From NCBI GenBank assembly GCA_002329525.1, contig DCTI01000231.1, forward strand, positions 19,239 through 25,668: a DNA stretch of 6,430 bases. Reading direction: 5' to 3'. Of this stretch, positions 1-5,233 are shown one piece after another. Made by a program: the position numbers and the translations under genes. The DNA comes from Negativicutes bacterium UBA1444. Its GTDB lineage: Bacteria > Bacillota > Negativicutes > UBA1444. The notes below the pieces were generated by a model, which was given only the letters and a program-made list of their open reading frames with translations, was not told where the DNA came from and searched no databases. Each line of letters opens with the position of its first letter. The first letter of the stretch is position 1.

Positions 1-505
1 CCTTTTTTGCCTTGTACTTTTCCAGGATTCGTTCGGTATCGCGTCCAAGCAGCGTGTAGGCGCCTTCCCGGCGCAAGCGGCCGCCGGTGACAAACAGATC
101 GACATTGGGCTTGTTCATCAATTCCAGGGCGATTTTTAAATCGTTGACGATGGCCAGAATCTTCTTTTCGCCCAACAACCGGGCCAGTTCCAGTGTGGTG
201 GTGCCGCCATCGATAATGATGCTGTCGCCTTCCTGGACTAATTCCAGCGCCGCGGCGCCGATCCGTTGTTTTTCGGAAAGACACTGCTGTTTCCGCTGCT
301 CGATGGGAAAAACGCTGCTACCGGAACGTTTCAGCACGGCGCCGCCATGAACCCGGTCCAACAGGCCCATGCTTTCCAGCTTGTCGAGATCCTTGCGGAT
401 GGTTTTGGGGGTGACGCCGAAGCGTTCACTGAGTTTGGCGGCATCAACGCTGCCGGTTTCCGCTAACAGTTGCGAAATGATTTCGAGTCGCCGGATTGCA
501 AGCAA
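1..505 (-). CDS. DeoR-family transcriptional repressor, C-terminus beyond the window
   Basis: This is the N-terminal 168 codons of a DeoR/GlpR-type sugar-metabolism repressor; such proteins are usually about 250 residues. Residues 5-57 form the DeoR winged helix-turn-helix: the helix-turn-helix is VDAAKLSERFGVTPKTIRKDL (20-40, written as seen), followed by the hallmark RVHGGAV (51-57). The effector (DeoRC, ISOCOT-fold) domain begins around residue 76, with the phosphosugar-binding-type IIIDGGTTT (97-104) and the FVTGGRLR segment (138-145). The start is chosen as TTG at 505-503, because no in-frame ATG or GTG lies between an upstream stop and the HTH, and AAAAGGAGG lies 10 bases before it. An out-of-frame ATG at 513-511 sits closer to that site. 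The effector is probably a phosphorylated sugar, but the regulated genes, normally adjacent, lie outside the window. The family call is firm; the specificity is unknown. Confidence 0.9.
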   Translation of the reverse strand, partial: MLAIRRLEIISQLLAETGSVDAAKLSERFGVTPKTIRKDLDKLESMGLLDRVHGGAVLKRSGSSVFPIEQRKQQCLSEKQRIGAAALELVQEGDSIIIDGGTTTLELARLLGEKKILAIVNDLKIALELMNKPNVDLFVTGGRLRREGAYTLLGRDTERILEKYKAKK

Positions 506-515
506 AGAGTCATCG

Positions 516-524
516 CCTCCTTTT
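516..524 (-). promoter_or_regulatory. Ribosome binding site of the DeoR gene
   Basis: AAAAGGAGG on the minus strand is a near-perfect Shine-Dalgarno. It lies 10 bases before the TTG that starts the DeoR frame and only 2 bases before an out-of-frame ATG (513-511). That ATG would encode just 16 residues. The site supports the TTG start, because no other initiator exists in the DeoR frame. Confidence 0.7.
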
Positions 525-532
525 CCAAATAC

Positions 533-561
533 ACTATATCATTCAATTCGAACTTTTTCAA
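533..561 (-). promoter_or_regulatory. Sigma70-type promoter of the DeoR gene
   Basis: On the minus strand TTGAAA (561-556) and TATAGT (538-533) are separated by exactly 17 bases. Both hexamers match the -35 and -10 consensus at 4 to 5 of 6 positions. The predicted transcript would start near 526, giving a leader of about 20 bases that carries the AAAAGGAGG site. Confidence 0.7.
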
Positions 562-670
562 ACCATTTCGGCGCAGAAACGGAAATAATTTGTGGGAACG
601 GGCATGAAAGCCAATCGAAAGATGCAGTGGTTGAATAGTACGATCCTTATGGAACGATTCGTGACAAAAG

Positions 671-697
671 AACAAAAACGAACAGCTGGTTTTTGTT
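671..697. repeat. Inverted repeat upstream of the small-gene promoter, possible operator
   Basis: AACAAAAAC (671-679) and GTTTTTGTT (689-697) are perfect 9-base inverted arms around a 9-base spacer that contains the palindrome CAGCTG. The repeat lies 11 bases upstream of the -35 of the rightward promoter and between two divergent genes. A regulator-binding site is a reasonable inference. An autoregulatory DeoR site is one option, but it is over 100 bp from the DeoR promoter. It does not look like a terminator because no GC-rich stem is present. Confidence 0.4.
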
Positions 698-708
698 ATT
701 GCTGGGGA

Positions 709-736
709 TTGACAAACACGAGCAATGGAGTAAAAT
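709..736 (+). promoter_or_regulatory. Sigma70-type promoter of the small Cys-rich protein gene
   Basis: TTGACA (709-714) is a perfect -35. TAAAAT (731-736) is a five-of-six -10 after a 16-base spacer. Transcription should start near 743, directly at the left edge of a Fur-like palindrome, about 40 bases before the ATG at 782. Confidence 0.8.
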
Positions 737-747
737 ATAGATGTAAA

Positions 748-762
748 TGAAAAATATTTTCA
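748..762. promoter_or_regulatory. Fur-box-like palindrome
   Basis: TGAAAAATATTTTCA matches the 7-1-7 Fur consensus TGATAATNATTATCA at 11 of 14 arm positions, counted by eye. It lies just downstream of the -10 at 731-736, where bound repressor would block transcription. The downstream gene product resembles FeoB-associated Cys-rich proteins, which makes iron control plausible. AT-rich promoter DNA can produce such matches by chance, so this is a candidate only. Confidence 0.4.
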
Positions 763-781
763 ATAAATCGGGGGATGACAT

Positions 782-943
782 ATGGAAACGATGTTAGTGG
801 GGCTGATCGGCGCAAGTGCCGCTGGCTATTTGATTTGGCGGGGTTATAAAAGTTTGGGGAAACCTTCAGACTGTGCTGCCGGCAATTGTGCCGGCTGCGG
901 TGGCGGTTGTGCCTGTAGCGCGGCTCCGCGCAAAAAAGGCTGA
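782..943 (+). CDS. Small Cys-rich single-pass membrane protein, FeoB-associated type
   Basis: The gene encodes 53 residues. Residues 4-20 (MLVGLIGASAAGYLIWR) form one hydrophobic N-terminal helix, followed by a short basic stretch. The C-terminal part is Gly- and Cys-rich, with Cys at 31, 36, 39, 43 and 45 (spacing C-x4-C-x2-C-x3-C-x-C), ending PRKKG. This layout matches small FeoB-associated Cys-rich membrane proteins of Firmicutes, which usually sit beside the ferrous iron transporter genes. No feoA or feoB is visible in this window. The cysteines suggest metal or redox binding, which is inference. A GGGGGATGA-like ribosome site (770-778) precedes the ATG. The gene has its own strong promoter, a Fur-like site and a terminator, so it is a single-gene unit. 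The family call is by pattern, not by alignment. Confidence 0.75.
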   Translation: METMLVGLIGASAAGYLIWRGYKSLGKPSDCAAGNCAGCGGGCACSAAPRKKG

Positions 944-979
944 TAAAAGAAAAATAATTTCAATAATGAAAATTTCTTA

Positions 980-1015
980 ATCCTGCCGCATCAACGGAGA
1001 ACGGCAGGATTTTTC
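980..1015 (+). terminator. Intrinsic terminator after the small Cys-rich gene
   Basis: ATCCTGCCG (980-988) and CGGCAGGAT (1002-1010) form a perfect 9-bp stem with a 13-base loop, followed by TTTT and then CTG. It lies 36 bases after the stop codon of the small gene and separates it from the AIM24 gene downstream. No convincing promoter is visible between here and that next gene. Confidence 0.8.
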
Positions 1016-1062
1016 TGTTGGTATAGCAAATAATTAGGAAGCCCCTAAATACACAGTGATGT

Positions 1063-1069
1063 GGGAGGA
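1063..1069 (+). promoter_or_regulatory. Ribosome binding site that sets the AIM24 gene start
   Basis: GGGAGGA lies 6 bases before ATG 1076. This decides against the longer reading from GTG 1061, whose first codons would themselves be this ribosome site. Confidence 0.75.
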
Positions 1070-1075
1070 ATTTTG

Positions 1076-2116
1076 ATGCCTTGGTTTTTAGCTTATAACG
1101 GCCAACAAATCGGACCTTTGGATGATGCCCAGGCGCGGGCGCAGGCGCAGGCCAATCCTCACGGGCTGGCTTGGCGGGACGGCTTTGCCCAGTGGCTGCC
1201 TATCCAACAAGTTCAGGAACTGGCGCCGGTGGCTCCGCCGCCGGGAATGATGCAACCGCCGGCGCCGTCTTATGGCGGCGGGCCCGGAAGCGGCGGTTGG
1301 GGAACGGGCCCGGAAGCTGCTGATGAGGTTGATTACAAGATCGTCGGTTCCGAGATGCAGTTTGTCGAAGTGGAGCTGGACCCCGGCGAGAGTGCCGTCG
1401 CTGAGGCCGGCGCGATGATGTACAAGGCGCCTTGCGTCGAAATGGACACGCTGTTCGGCGATGGCTCCCGTGCATCGGCTCAGGGCGGATTCATGGATAA
1501 ACTGCTGGGAGCGGGGAAACGGCTCCTGACCGGTGAAAGCTTGTTCATCACGGTGTTTACTCACCGTGGACAGGGAAAAGCGCATGTTGCTTTTGGCGCG
1601 CCCTATCCCGGCAACATTATTCCGGTGAAACTGACCGACGTCGGCGGAATGCTGATCTGCCAGAAGGACAGCTTCCTGTGTGCGGCCCGCGGCGTATCCA
1701 TCGGCATCTATTTTCAGCGTAAGATCATGACGGGACTGTTCGGCGGCGAAGGCTTCATCATGCAAAAGCTGGAAGGAACGGGCATGGTGTTCATGCACGC
1801 CGGCGGGACGATCGTGGAACGGGTGTTGCAGCCCGGTGAGGTTCTGCATGTTGACACCGGCTGCGTGGTCGCGTTTGAAAAGACCGTGCAGTTTGACGTG
1901 CAGCAGGCCGGGAATATCAAAACGGCTCTGTTTGGCGGCGAAGGATTGTTTTTCGCGGTATTGAGCGGTCCCGGGAGAGTCTGGCTGCAATCGTTGCCAT
2001 TTTCCCGACTGGCCGGCCGGATGCTGCAGGCGGCGCCGCAGCGAGGCGGCTCCAAAGGCGAGGGATCGATCGTTCCCAGCTTGGGCGGTTTTTTTGGCGG
2101 CGATCAGGACGATTAA
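1076..2116 (+). CDS. GYF_2-like domain fused to an AIM24 (TIGR00266-type) domain protein
   Basis: The product has 346 residues. Residues 1-47 resemble the GYF_2/DUF4339 domain: PWFLAYNGQQIGPLD, then AWRDGFAQWLPI with the usual aromatic pattern. A Pro- and Gly-rich linker follows (about 52-80). Residues 86-318 are a bacterial AIM24 beta-helix-like domain of the TIGR00266 family, with typical stretches such as YKIVGSEMQFVEVELDPGE, FMDKLLGAGKRLLTGES and WLQSLPFSRLA. The motif LFGGEG occurs twice (221-226 and 285-290), which suggests internal duplication. The tail is Gly-rich and acidic (GGFFGGDQDD). No signal peptide or membrane helix is evident, so it is probably cytoplasmic. The molecular role of bacterial AIM24 proteins is not established; GYF-type domains often bind proline-rich partners. 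The start is ATG 1076, because GGGAGGA (1063-1069) lies 6 bases before it; a GTG at 1061 would include that site. The gene appears monocistronic and ends at a convergent terminator. Confidence 0.88.
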   Translation: MPWFLAYNGQQIGPLDDAQARAQAQANPHGLAWRDGFAQWLPIQQVQELAPVAPPPGMMQPPAPSYGGGPGSGGWGTGPEAADEVDYKIVGSEMQFVEVELDPGESAVAEAGAMMYKAPCVEMDTLFGDGSRASAQGGFMDKLLGAGKRLLTGESLFITVFTHRGQGKAHVAFGAPYPGNIIPVKLTDVGGMLICQKDSFLCAARGVSIGIYFQRKIMTGLFGGEGFIMQKLEGTGMVFMHAGGTIVERVLQPGEVLHVDTGCVVAFEKTVQFDVQQAGNIKTALFGGEGLFFAVLSGPGRVWLQSLPFSRLAGRMLQAAPQRGGSKGEGSIVPSLGGFFGGDQDD

Positions 2117-2143
2117 CGGCGTTGCCGGGCTTTGGCAAAATCA

Positions 2144-2183
2144 AAGGGCTGCCGAAAACGGATTTCCGTTTTCGGCAGCCCTT
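2144..2183. terminator. Convergent hairpin terminator between the AIM24 and HD-GYP genes
   Basis: AAGGGCTGCCGAAAACGG (2144-2161) pairs perfectly over 18 bp with 2166-2183 around the loop ATTT. It lies 27 bases after the stop of the rightward gene and 31 bases beyond the end of the leftward operon. On the minus strand the stem is followed by TGATTTTG, a usable U-tract. The plus strand lacks a good one. It is best read as the terminator of the leftward operon that may also serve the rightward gene. Confidence 0.85.
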
Positions 2184-2214
2184 ATGCCATCAAGACTTAG
2201 GAAAAGATCCGGGC

Positions 2215-3363
2215 TCATTTTGAACCGGTCATGATCCGGGCCACTCGTTCATCATCGAGAACATCTTTGACAAAGATCGTCTGTTGGTCAATATCGGCGA
2301 GATCGAGCATAAAGGGTTCGGCGATCGGCGTTTCATCCGTTTGCGCCAAAATTTTCAGGCTAGGTCGGTGGGGCATCGCCTGGCTGGCCGAAACGACGAC
2401 GCCAATCAAGCCGTTGGTGAGTTCGACCAGACTGCCGGGGGGATACATGGGCAGACGAGCCAGGAGCGCTTTGGTGACTTTCAGATCGAACAGAGTGCCG
2501 GCGCCGGCCATGATCGATTCGTAGGCGAGATACGCCCGGCTGCCGTTGGATTCGGTCAAGCTGGCGCAGAAATTTTCGTAGGCATTCACGGCGGCAACAA
2601 TGCGAGAAAACGGATGCAGGGCATCGCAGGACAGCTGGTTGGGAAAGCCGGTTCCGTCGGCGTTTTCGTGGTGCTCCCGCGCAACGCGGGATACGGACTC
2701 CGGCAAGGCGGACTGTTGGAGTATGAGTTCGCCCCAATTGGAATGTTCGCGATAAATGGCCGCTTCCTCTGGCTTCAGGCTACCTTTGCGCGCCAGCAGA
2801 TCCTGCGGTATCATCAACAGGCCGATGTCATGCAATAAGGCCGACAAGGCCAGCTCTTGCAAGGTTTTGGCGCTGCTGATGCCCATGGCAAGCCCCGTGG
2901 CGGTTGCCAAGAGCGCGACGTTGACGGAATGGGTGAGAATATCACGGGAATTGCGCTGGATGTGCGCCATGTTGAGCACGGCCAGCGGATCTTGCGTCGC
3001 TTCTTCCACCACCGCATGGACAATTTTTTGTTCTTCGTTGGACATGGAGAACTGTTCGGCCCGGCGGATTTTATTGAATGCATGCTCGACCATGAGTCGC
3101 GCCTGATTGCGAACTTTCTCCTGCAAAGCGGCGGGTATTTCCGGCAGCGTGATGCGGGGATTCTGAATAAGCGCCGAACGGATCTCCCAGTTCCGCAGAC
3201 GGCATAAAAGACGGTCCGTCAAAATGGCGCCGGCCGAAACCATGATGGTTCCGCCCTCGTCGTAAATGTCGCGGGCCAACATCATGCCGGGCTGGATAAA
3301 TTCCAGGGCCAGCCTTTGCATGGAGGGGACGGGGCGATTTTCGGATTTCTTGGCGGAGTTCAT
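2215..3363 (-). CDS. HD-GYP domain protein with altered active-site residues
   Basis: The product has 382 residues. Residues 15-70 carry the N-terminal segment common in HD-GYP proteins (IQPGMMLARDIYDEGGTIMV, then AGAILTDRLL). The HD-GYP core (about 140-305) shows H145 (THSVNVA), the H178-D179 pair (LLHDIG), H207 (REHSNWGELIL), H231-H232 (EHHENADGTGFP) and the GFP variant of GYP (239-241). A C-terminal segment (308-368; PPGSLVELTNGLIGVVV, then FMLDLADI) matches the usual accessory beta domain. Family role: hydrolysis of cyclic di-GMP at a two- or three-metal centre. Two changes stand out: the Asp of the usual VADxxDA segment is N260 (VAAVNAYENF), and the Lys of HDIGK is L182. Activity may therefore be reduced, or the protein may act as a c-di-GMP receptor; this is inference. 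The ATG overlaps the stop of the upstream diguanylate cyclase gene (ATGA), with AAGGAAG before it, so translation is probably coupled. Confidence 0.9.
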   Translation of the reverse strand: MNSAKKSENRPVPSMQRLALEFIQPGMMLARDIYDEGGTIMVSAGAILTDRLLCRLRNWEIRSALIQNPRITLPEIPAALQEKVRNQARLMVEHAFNKIRRAEQFSMSNEEQKIVHAVVEEATQDPLAVLNMAHIQRNSRDILTHSVNVALLATATGLAMGISSAKTLQELALSALLHDIGLLMIPQDLLARKGSLKPEEAAIYREHSNWGELILQQSALPESVSRVAREHHENADGTGFPNQLSCDALHPFSRIVAAVNAYENFCASLTESNGSRAYLAYESIMAGAGTLFDLKVTKALLARLPMYPPGSLVELTNGLIGVVVSASQAMPHRPSLKILAQTDETPIAEPFMLDLADIDQQTIFVKDVLDDERVARIMTGSK

Positions 3364-4385
3364 GGTGCTTCCTTTCCGGCATTTTGTTTTCGGGACTTTT
3401 TGTCTTGATACATGTTGGCGTCGGCTTGTTTGAACAATTCCCGCATGGAAAGTGGTTTTGACGTGGCGACAGCGATGCCGGCAGAAATTCCGACCGGGAG
3501 AGCGGGGTGGTCGGCGTTATAGTGGAGAACCCTGGCCGCGATCTGTTGCCGAATCGTTTCCACTACCGACAGGTCGGCATCCGTAAGCAAGATGGCGAAT
3601 TCATCGCCGCCAATCCGGGAAACGGTCGATTCGGCGGGCGCGGCATCCCGGATAATCGCCGCGGCGGTCTTGAGGAGCAAGTCGCCGGCCTGATGCCCCA
3701 GCGAATCATTGATCTGCTTCAGGCCGTCGAGATCCAGGACCATGACGGCGGCGGGCAGCAGTTGTTGCTTATCCATTGCATTCAGTTGCTCTTCGAAATG
3801 AATCCGATTCCGCAGGCCGGTCAACGGATCGTGGCAGCTCAAATATTGCAGGCGGTCCTGACTGAGACGCAAGATTTCCAGCGTTTCCATCTGCTGTCGT
3901 CGCTGCAGGCCGATGTCGGCCAGCATGTTGGCGAGATCCTTCAGATATTTCAATAGCAACGTCAGGCGCATCGGCGGAATGACGGGAATTTTGTCGAGCC
4001 GGCGGCGATATTCGTCCTGGTCCAGTCCGCGCTGCGCCGCCTCCAGCTGGATTGCCGTTTCATCAGGGGGGTCGATGAAAAACTGGCCGATATAGACCGA
4101 GGCCAAATGATCACCATCGACCACGATGGGGCAGGCGTAATGCAGCATGCCGGTGGGGCAGCGGCGGCAGGTGTAGGATACGGGGTCGAGGTTGGCGGAA
4201 ATGAAGGCCTGGCAATCGCAGGATGTCTTACCGTCGTTGACGCAGGCTCCCCGCCAGCCGGCGCAAAACAGAAAAGTTCCGTCGGCCTCAATAATGCCGA
4301 TGGCGATGTCGGTCAGCCAAAACAGGCTGCCCATCAGCTCCTGCAACTTAGGAATATCGGCCAGGTCGGCGAATCTGTATTTCAT
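3360..4385 (-). CDS. Diguanylate cyclase with PocR-type Cys-rich sensor domain
   Basis: The product has 341 residues. Residues 4-155 look like a PocR sensory domain: FADLADIPKLQELM at the start, Cys at 41, 48, 56, 58, 73, 76 and 85, then CPIVVDGDHLASVYIGQFF (85-103). PocR domains are PAS-like and are thought to bind small hydrocarbon ligands; the cysteines could hold a metal or sense redox (inference). A helical linker (about 140-180) leads to a GGDEF domain (182-330) with DPLTGLRNR (186-194), the metal-site segment LDLDGLKQIND (217-227), GHQAGD (230-235) and an intact GGDEF (259-263). It should make c-di-GMP from two GTP. The RxxD inhibitory site expected nine residues before GGDEF is absent (PAES). 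No membrane helix is seen, so it is cytosolic. The start is ATG 4385, with GGGAGG 9 bases upstream; the frame stays open to an ATG at 4457. It is the first gene of an operon with the HD-GYP gene, overlapping it by 4 bases. Confidence 0.9.
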   Translation of the reverse strand: MKYRFADLADIPKLQELMGSLFWLTDIAIGIIEADGTFLFCAGWRGACVNDGKTSCDCQAFISANLDPVSYTCRRCPTGMLHYACPIVVDGDHLASVYIGQFFIDPPDETAIQLEAAQRGLDQDEYRRRLDKIPVIPPMRLTLLLKYLKDLANMLADIGLQRRQQMETLEILRLSQDRLQYLSCHDPLTGLRNRIHFEEQLNAMDKQQLLPAAVMVLDLDGLKQINDSLGHQAGDLLLKTAAAIIRDAAPAESTVSRIGGDEFAILLTDADLSVVETIRQQIAARVLHYNADHPALPVGISAGIAVATSKPLSMRELFKQADANMYQDKKSRKQNAGKEAP

Positions 4386-4501
4386 GGCAAAAGCCTCCCG
4401 CATTCGGTGGAGTGGGACTCGGGCCCCCCAATCGGCGCTTGCCGTCATGCCCGGCAAAAACGGGTTTGCGCCGGGACTTATCGGCGCGATGGATATCGAG
4501 T

Positions 4502-4520
4502 AGAATTATAAATGAATTCT
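4502..4520. promoter_or_regulatory. Inverted repeat in the divergent promoter region
   Basis: AGAATT (4502-4507) and AATTCT (4515-4520) are perfect inverted arms with a 7-base spacer. They overlap -10-like elements of both directions: TAGAAT (4501-4506) for the nucleotidase gene and TATAAT (minus strand, 4510-4505) for the diguanylate cyclase operon. No convincing -35 was found for either direction. The position suggests an operator or activator site acting on both promoters. It is AT-rich and short, so chance is possible. Confidence 0.35.
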
Positions 4521-4539
4521 GTGGAAAAGAGGATAGCCT

Positions 4540-5118
4540 ATGAAACATTTTTTTGCCTATCTGTCCCGGATGCGCCTCATTCGCCGCTGGGGGTTGATGC
4601 GCAACACCTATGAAGAAAATATTCAGGAACATAGTCTGCAAGTTGCGCTGGTGGCGCATGGCCTGGCCGTCATTCGCAACACACTGTTCGACGGGCTCGT
4701 GGATGCGGACCGGGTAACGACCCTGGCAGCTTTTCACGAAGCTGGCGAGGTGTTTACCGGCGATTTGGCCACACCCATCAAATATTTCAATCCGGAAATC
4801 AAACGCGCTTACGACGGCATCGAAGAATTCGCCAAGGATCGTCTGAACAAAATGCTGCCGCCCGAATTGCAGCCAGCCTATCGTCCGCTACTGTTCCCCG
4901 GAGATGGCGACCGCGAATTGTGGAAAATCGTCAAGGCGGCGGATAAGATTTGCGCCTATCTGAAGTGCGTGGAGGAACTGAAGTCCGGCAATCAGGAATT
5001 TGCCAAGGCGGAGCGGGCCATCCGGGCGGAAATAGATGAGATGACCACTCCGGAAGTCAAATACTTCATGGAACATTTTGCCCCCAGCTTCGGGTTGGCT
5101 CTGGACGAGCTGAACTGA
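4540..5118 (+). CDS. yfbR: YfbR-like 5'-deoxynucleotidase (HD-domain superfamily)
   Basis: The product has 192 residues, close to E. coli YfbR (about 199), and aligns with it nearly end to end by eye: HFFAYLSRMRLIRRWGLMRN at the N-terminus, then EENIQEHSLQVALVAHGLA, TGDLATPIKYFNPEI, KAADKICAYLKCVEELKSGN and KYFMEHFAPSFGLALDE. The family removes phosphate from deoxyribonucleoside 5'-monophosphates in the cytosol, using a divalent metal held by an HD motif, in pyrimidine salvage. Expected ligands are present as H31, H66 and D135, with D75 and R16-W17 also conserved. The HD dyad reads H66-E67 instead of His-Asp, a conservative change. The start is ATG 4540 with AGAGGA 7 bases upstream. It is transcribed divergently from the c-di-GMP operon and convergently with the exported protein gene; no clear terminator follows it on its own strand. 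The family call is strong, but activity with Glu at 67 is untested. Confidence 0.92.
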   Translation: MKHFFAYLSRMRLIRRWGLMRNTYEENIQEHSLQVALVAHGLAVIRNTLFDGLVDADRVTTLAAFHEAGEVFTGDLATPIKYFNPEIKRAYDGIEEFAKDRLNKMLPPELQPAYRPLLFPGDGDRELWKIVKAADKICAYLKCVEELKSGNQEFAKAERAIRAEIDEMTTPEVKYFMEHFAPSFGLALDELN

Positions 5119-5143
5119 ACAGCCTGCCAGTTCGCGCTGCCGG

Positions 5144-5174
5144 AAAAAACTGCCGGCGATGCGGCGCCGCCGGT
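5144..5174 (-). terminator. Intrinsic terminator of the exported protein gene
   Basis: On the minus strand a GC-rich hairpin (5174-5168 pairing with 5158-5152; 6 Watson-Crick pairs and one GT) with a 9-base loop is followed by CAGTTTTTT down to 5144. It begins 60 bases beyond the stop of the leftward gene that ends at 5234. The plus strand of the same DNA has alternative GCCGG/CCGGC pairings but no U-tract, so it serves the nucleotidase gene poorly. Confidence 0.7.
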
Positions 5175-5233
5175 AGGGAATCCCCGGCCATCCGTAGAAT
5201 GAATATAGCGGAAAGGCAATTCTGGTTCGATCG

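Larger units (their letters stand above)
744..966 (+). repeat. 23-bp direct repeat flanking the small Cys-rich gene
   Basis: Positions 744-766 and 944-966 are the same at 21 of 23 bases and start exactly 200 bp apart; the core GAAAAATA-TTTCAATAA differs at one base. The first copy contains the Fur-like palindrome in the promoter, and the second begins at the base after the stop codon. The second copy is a poorer Fur match (about 9 of 14). The coordinates given span both copies and the gene between them. Confidence 0.55.

Noticed and set aside
87..638. Overlapping plus-strand open frames across the DeoR region
   Set aside because: The minus strand there encodes a clear DeoR HTH and effector domain; the plus-strand frames have no recognisable motifs.
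506..781. Possible riboswitch or small RNA in the divergent gap
   Set aside because: Apart from the two promoters, the dyad at 671-697 and the Fur-like site, I saw no conserved riboswitch core or terminator-like hairpin there.
1034..1048. TTAGG/CCTAA inverted repeat before the AIM24 gene
   Set aside because: Only 5-bp arms with a 5-base loop, with no supporting promoter elements, so not distinguishable from chance.
1061..1075. GTG 1061 start for the AIM24 gene
   Set aside because: Its first codons are the GGGAGGA ribosome site that serves ATG 1076.
1088..1990. 300-codon open frame on the minus strand
   Set aside because: It lies wholly antisense to the AIM24 gene, which has strong family signatures. 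Its translation is rich in His and Arg and resembles no protein family, and no ribosome site precedes it.
2284..2838. 184-codon open frame on the plus strand
   Set aside because: It is antisense to the HD-GYP gene, which carries all expected domain motifs.
4386..4457. Longer N-terminus for the diguanylate cyclase from ATG 4457
   Set aside because: GGGAGG correctly spaced before ATG 4385 and the start of PocR-like sequence at MKYRFADL favour the shorter form; the extra 24 residues show no domain pattern.
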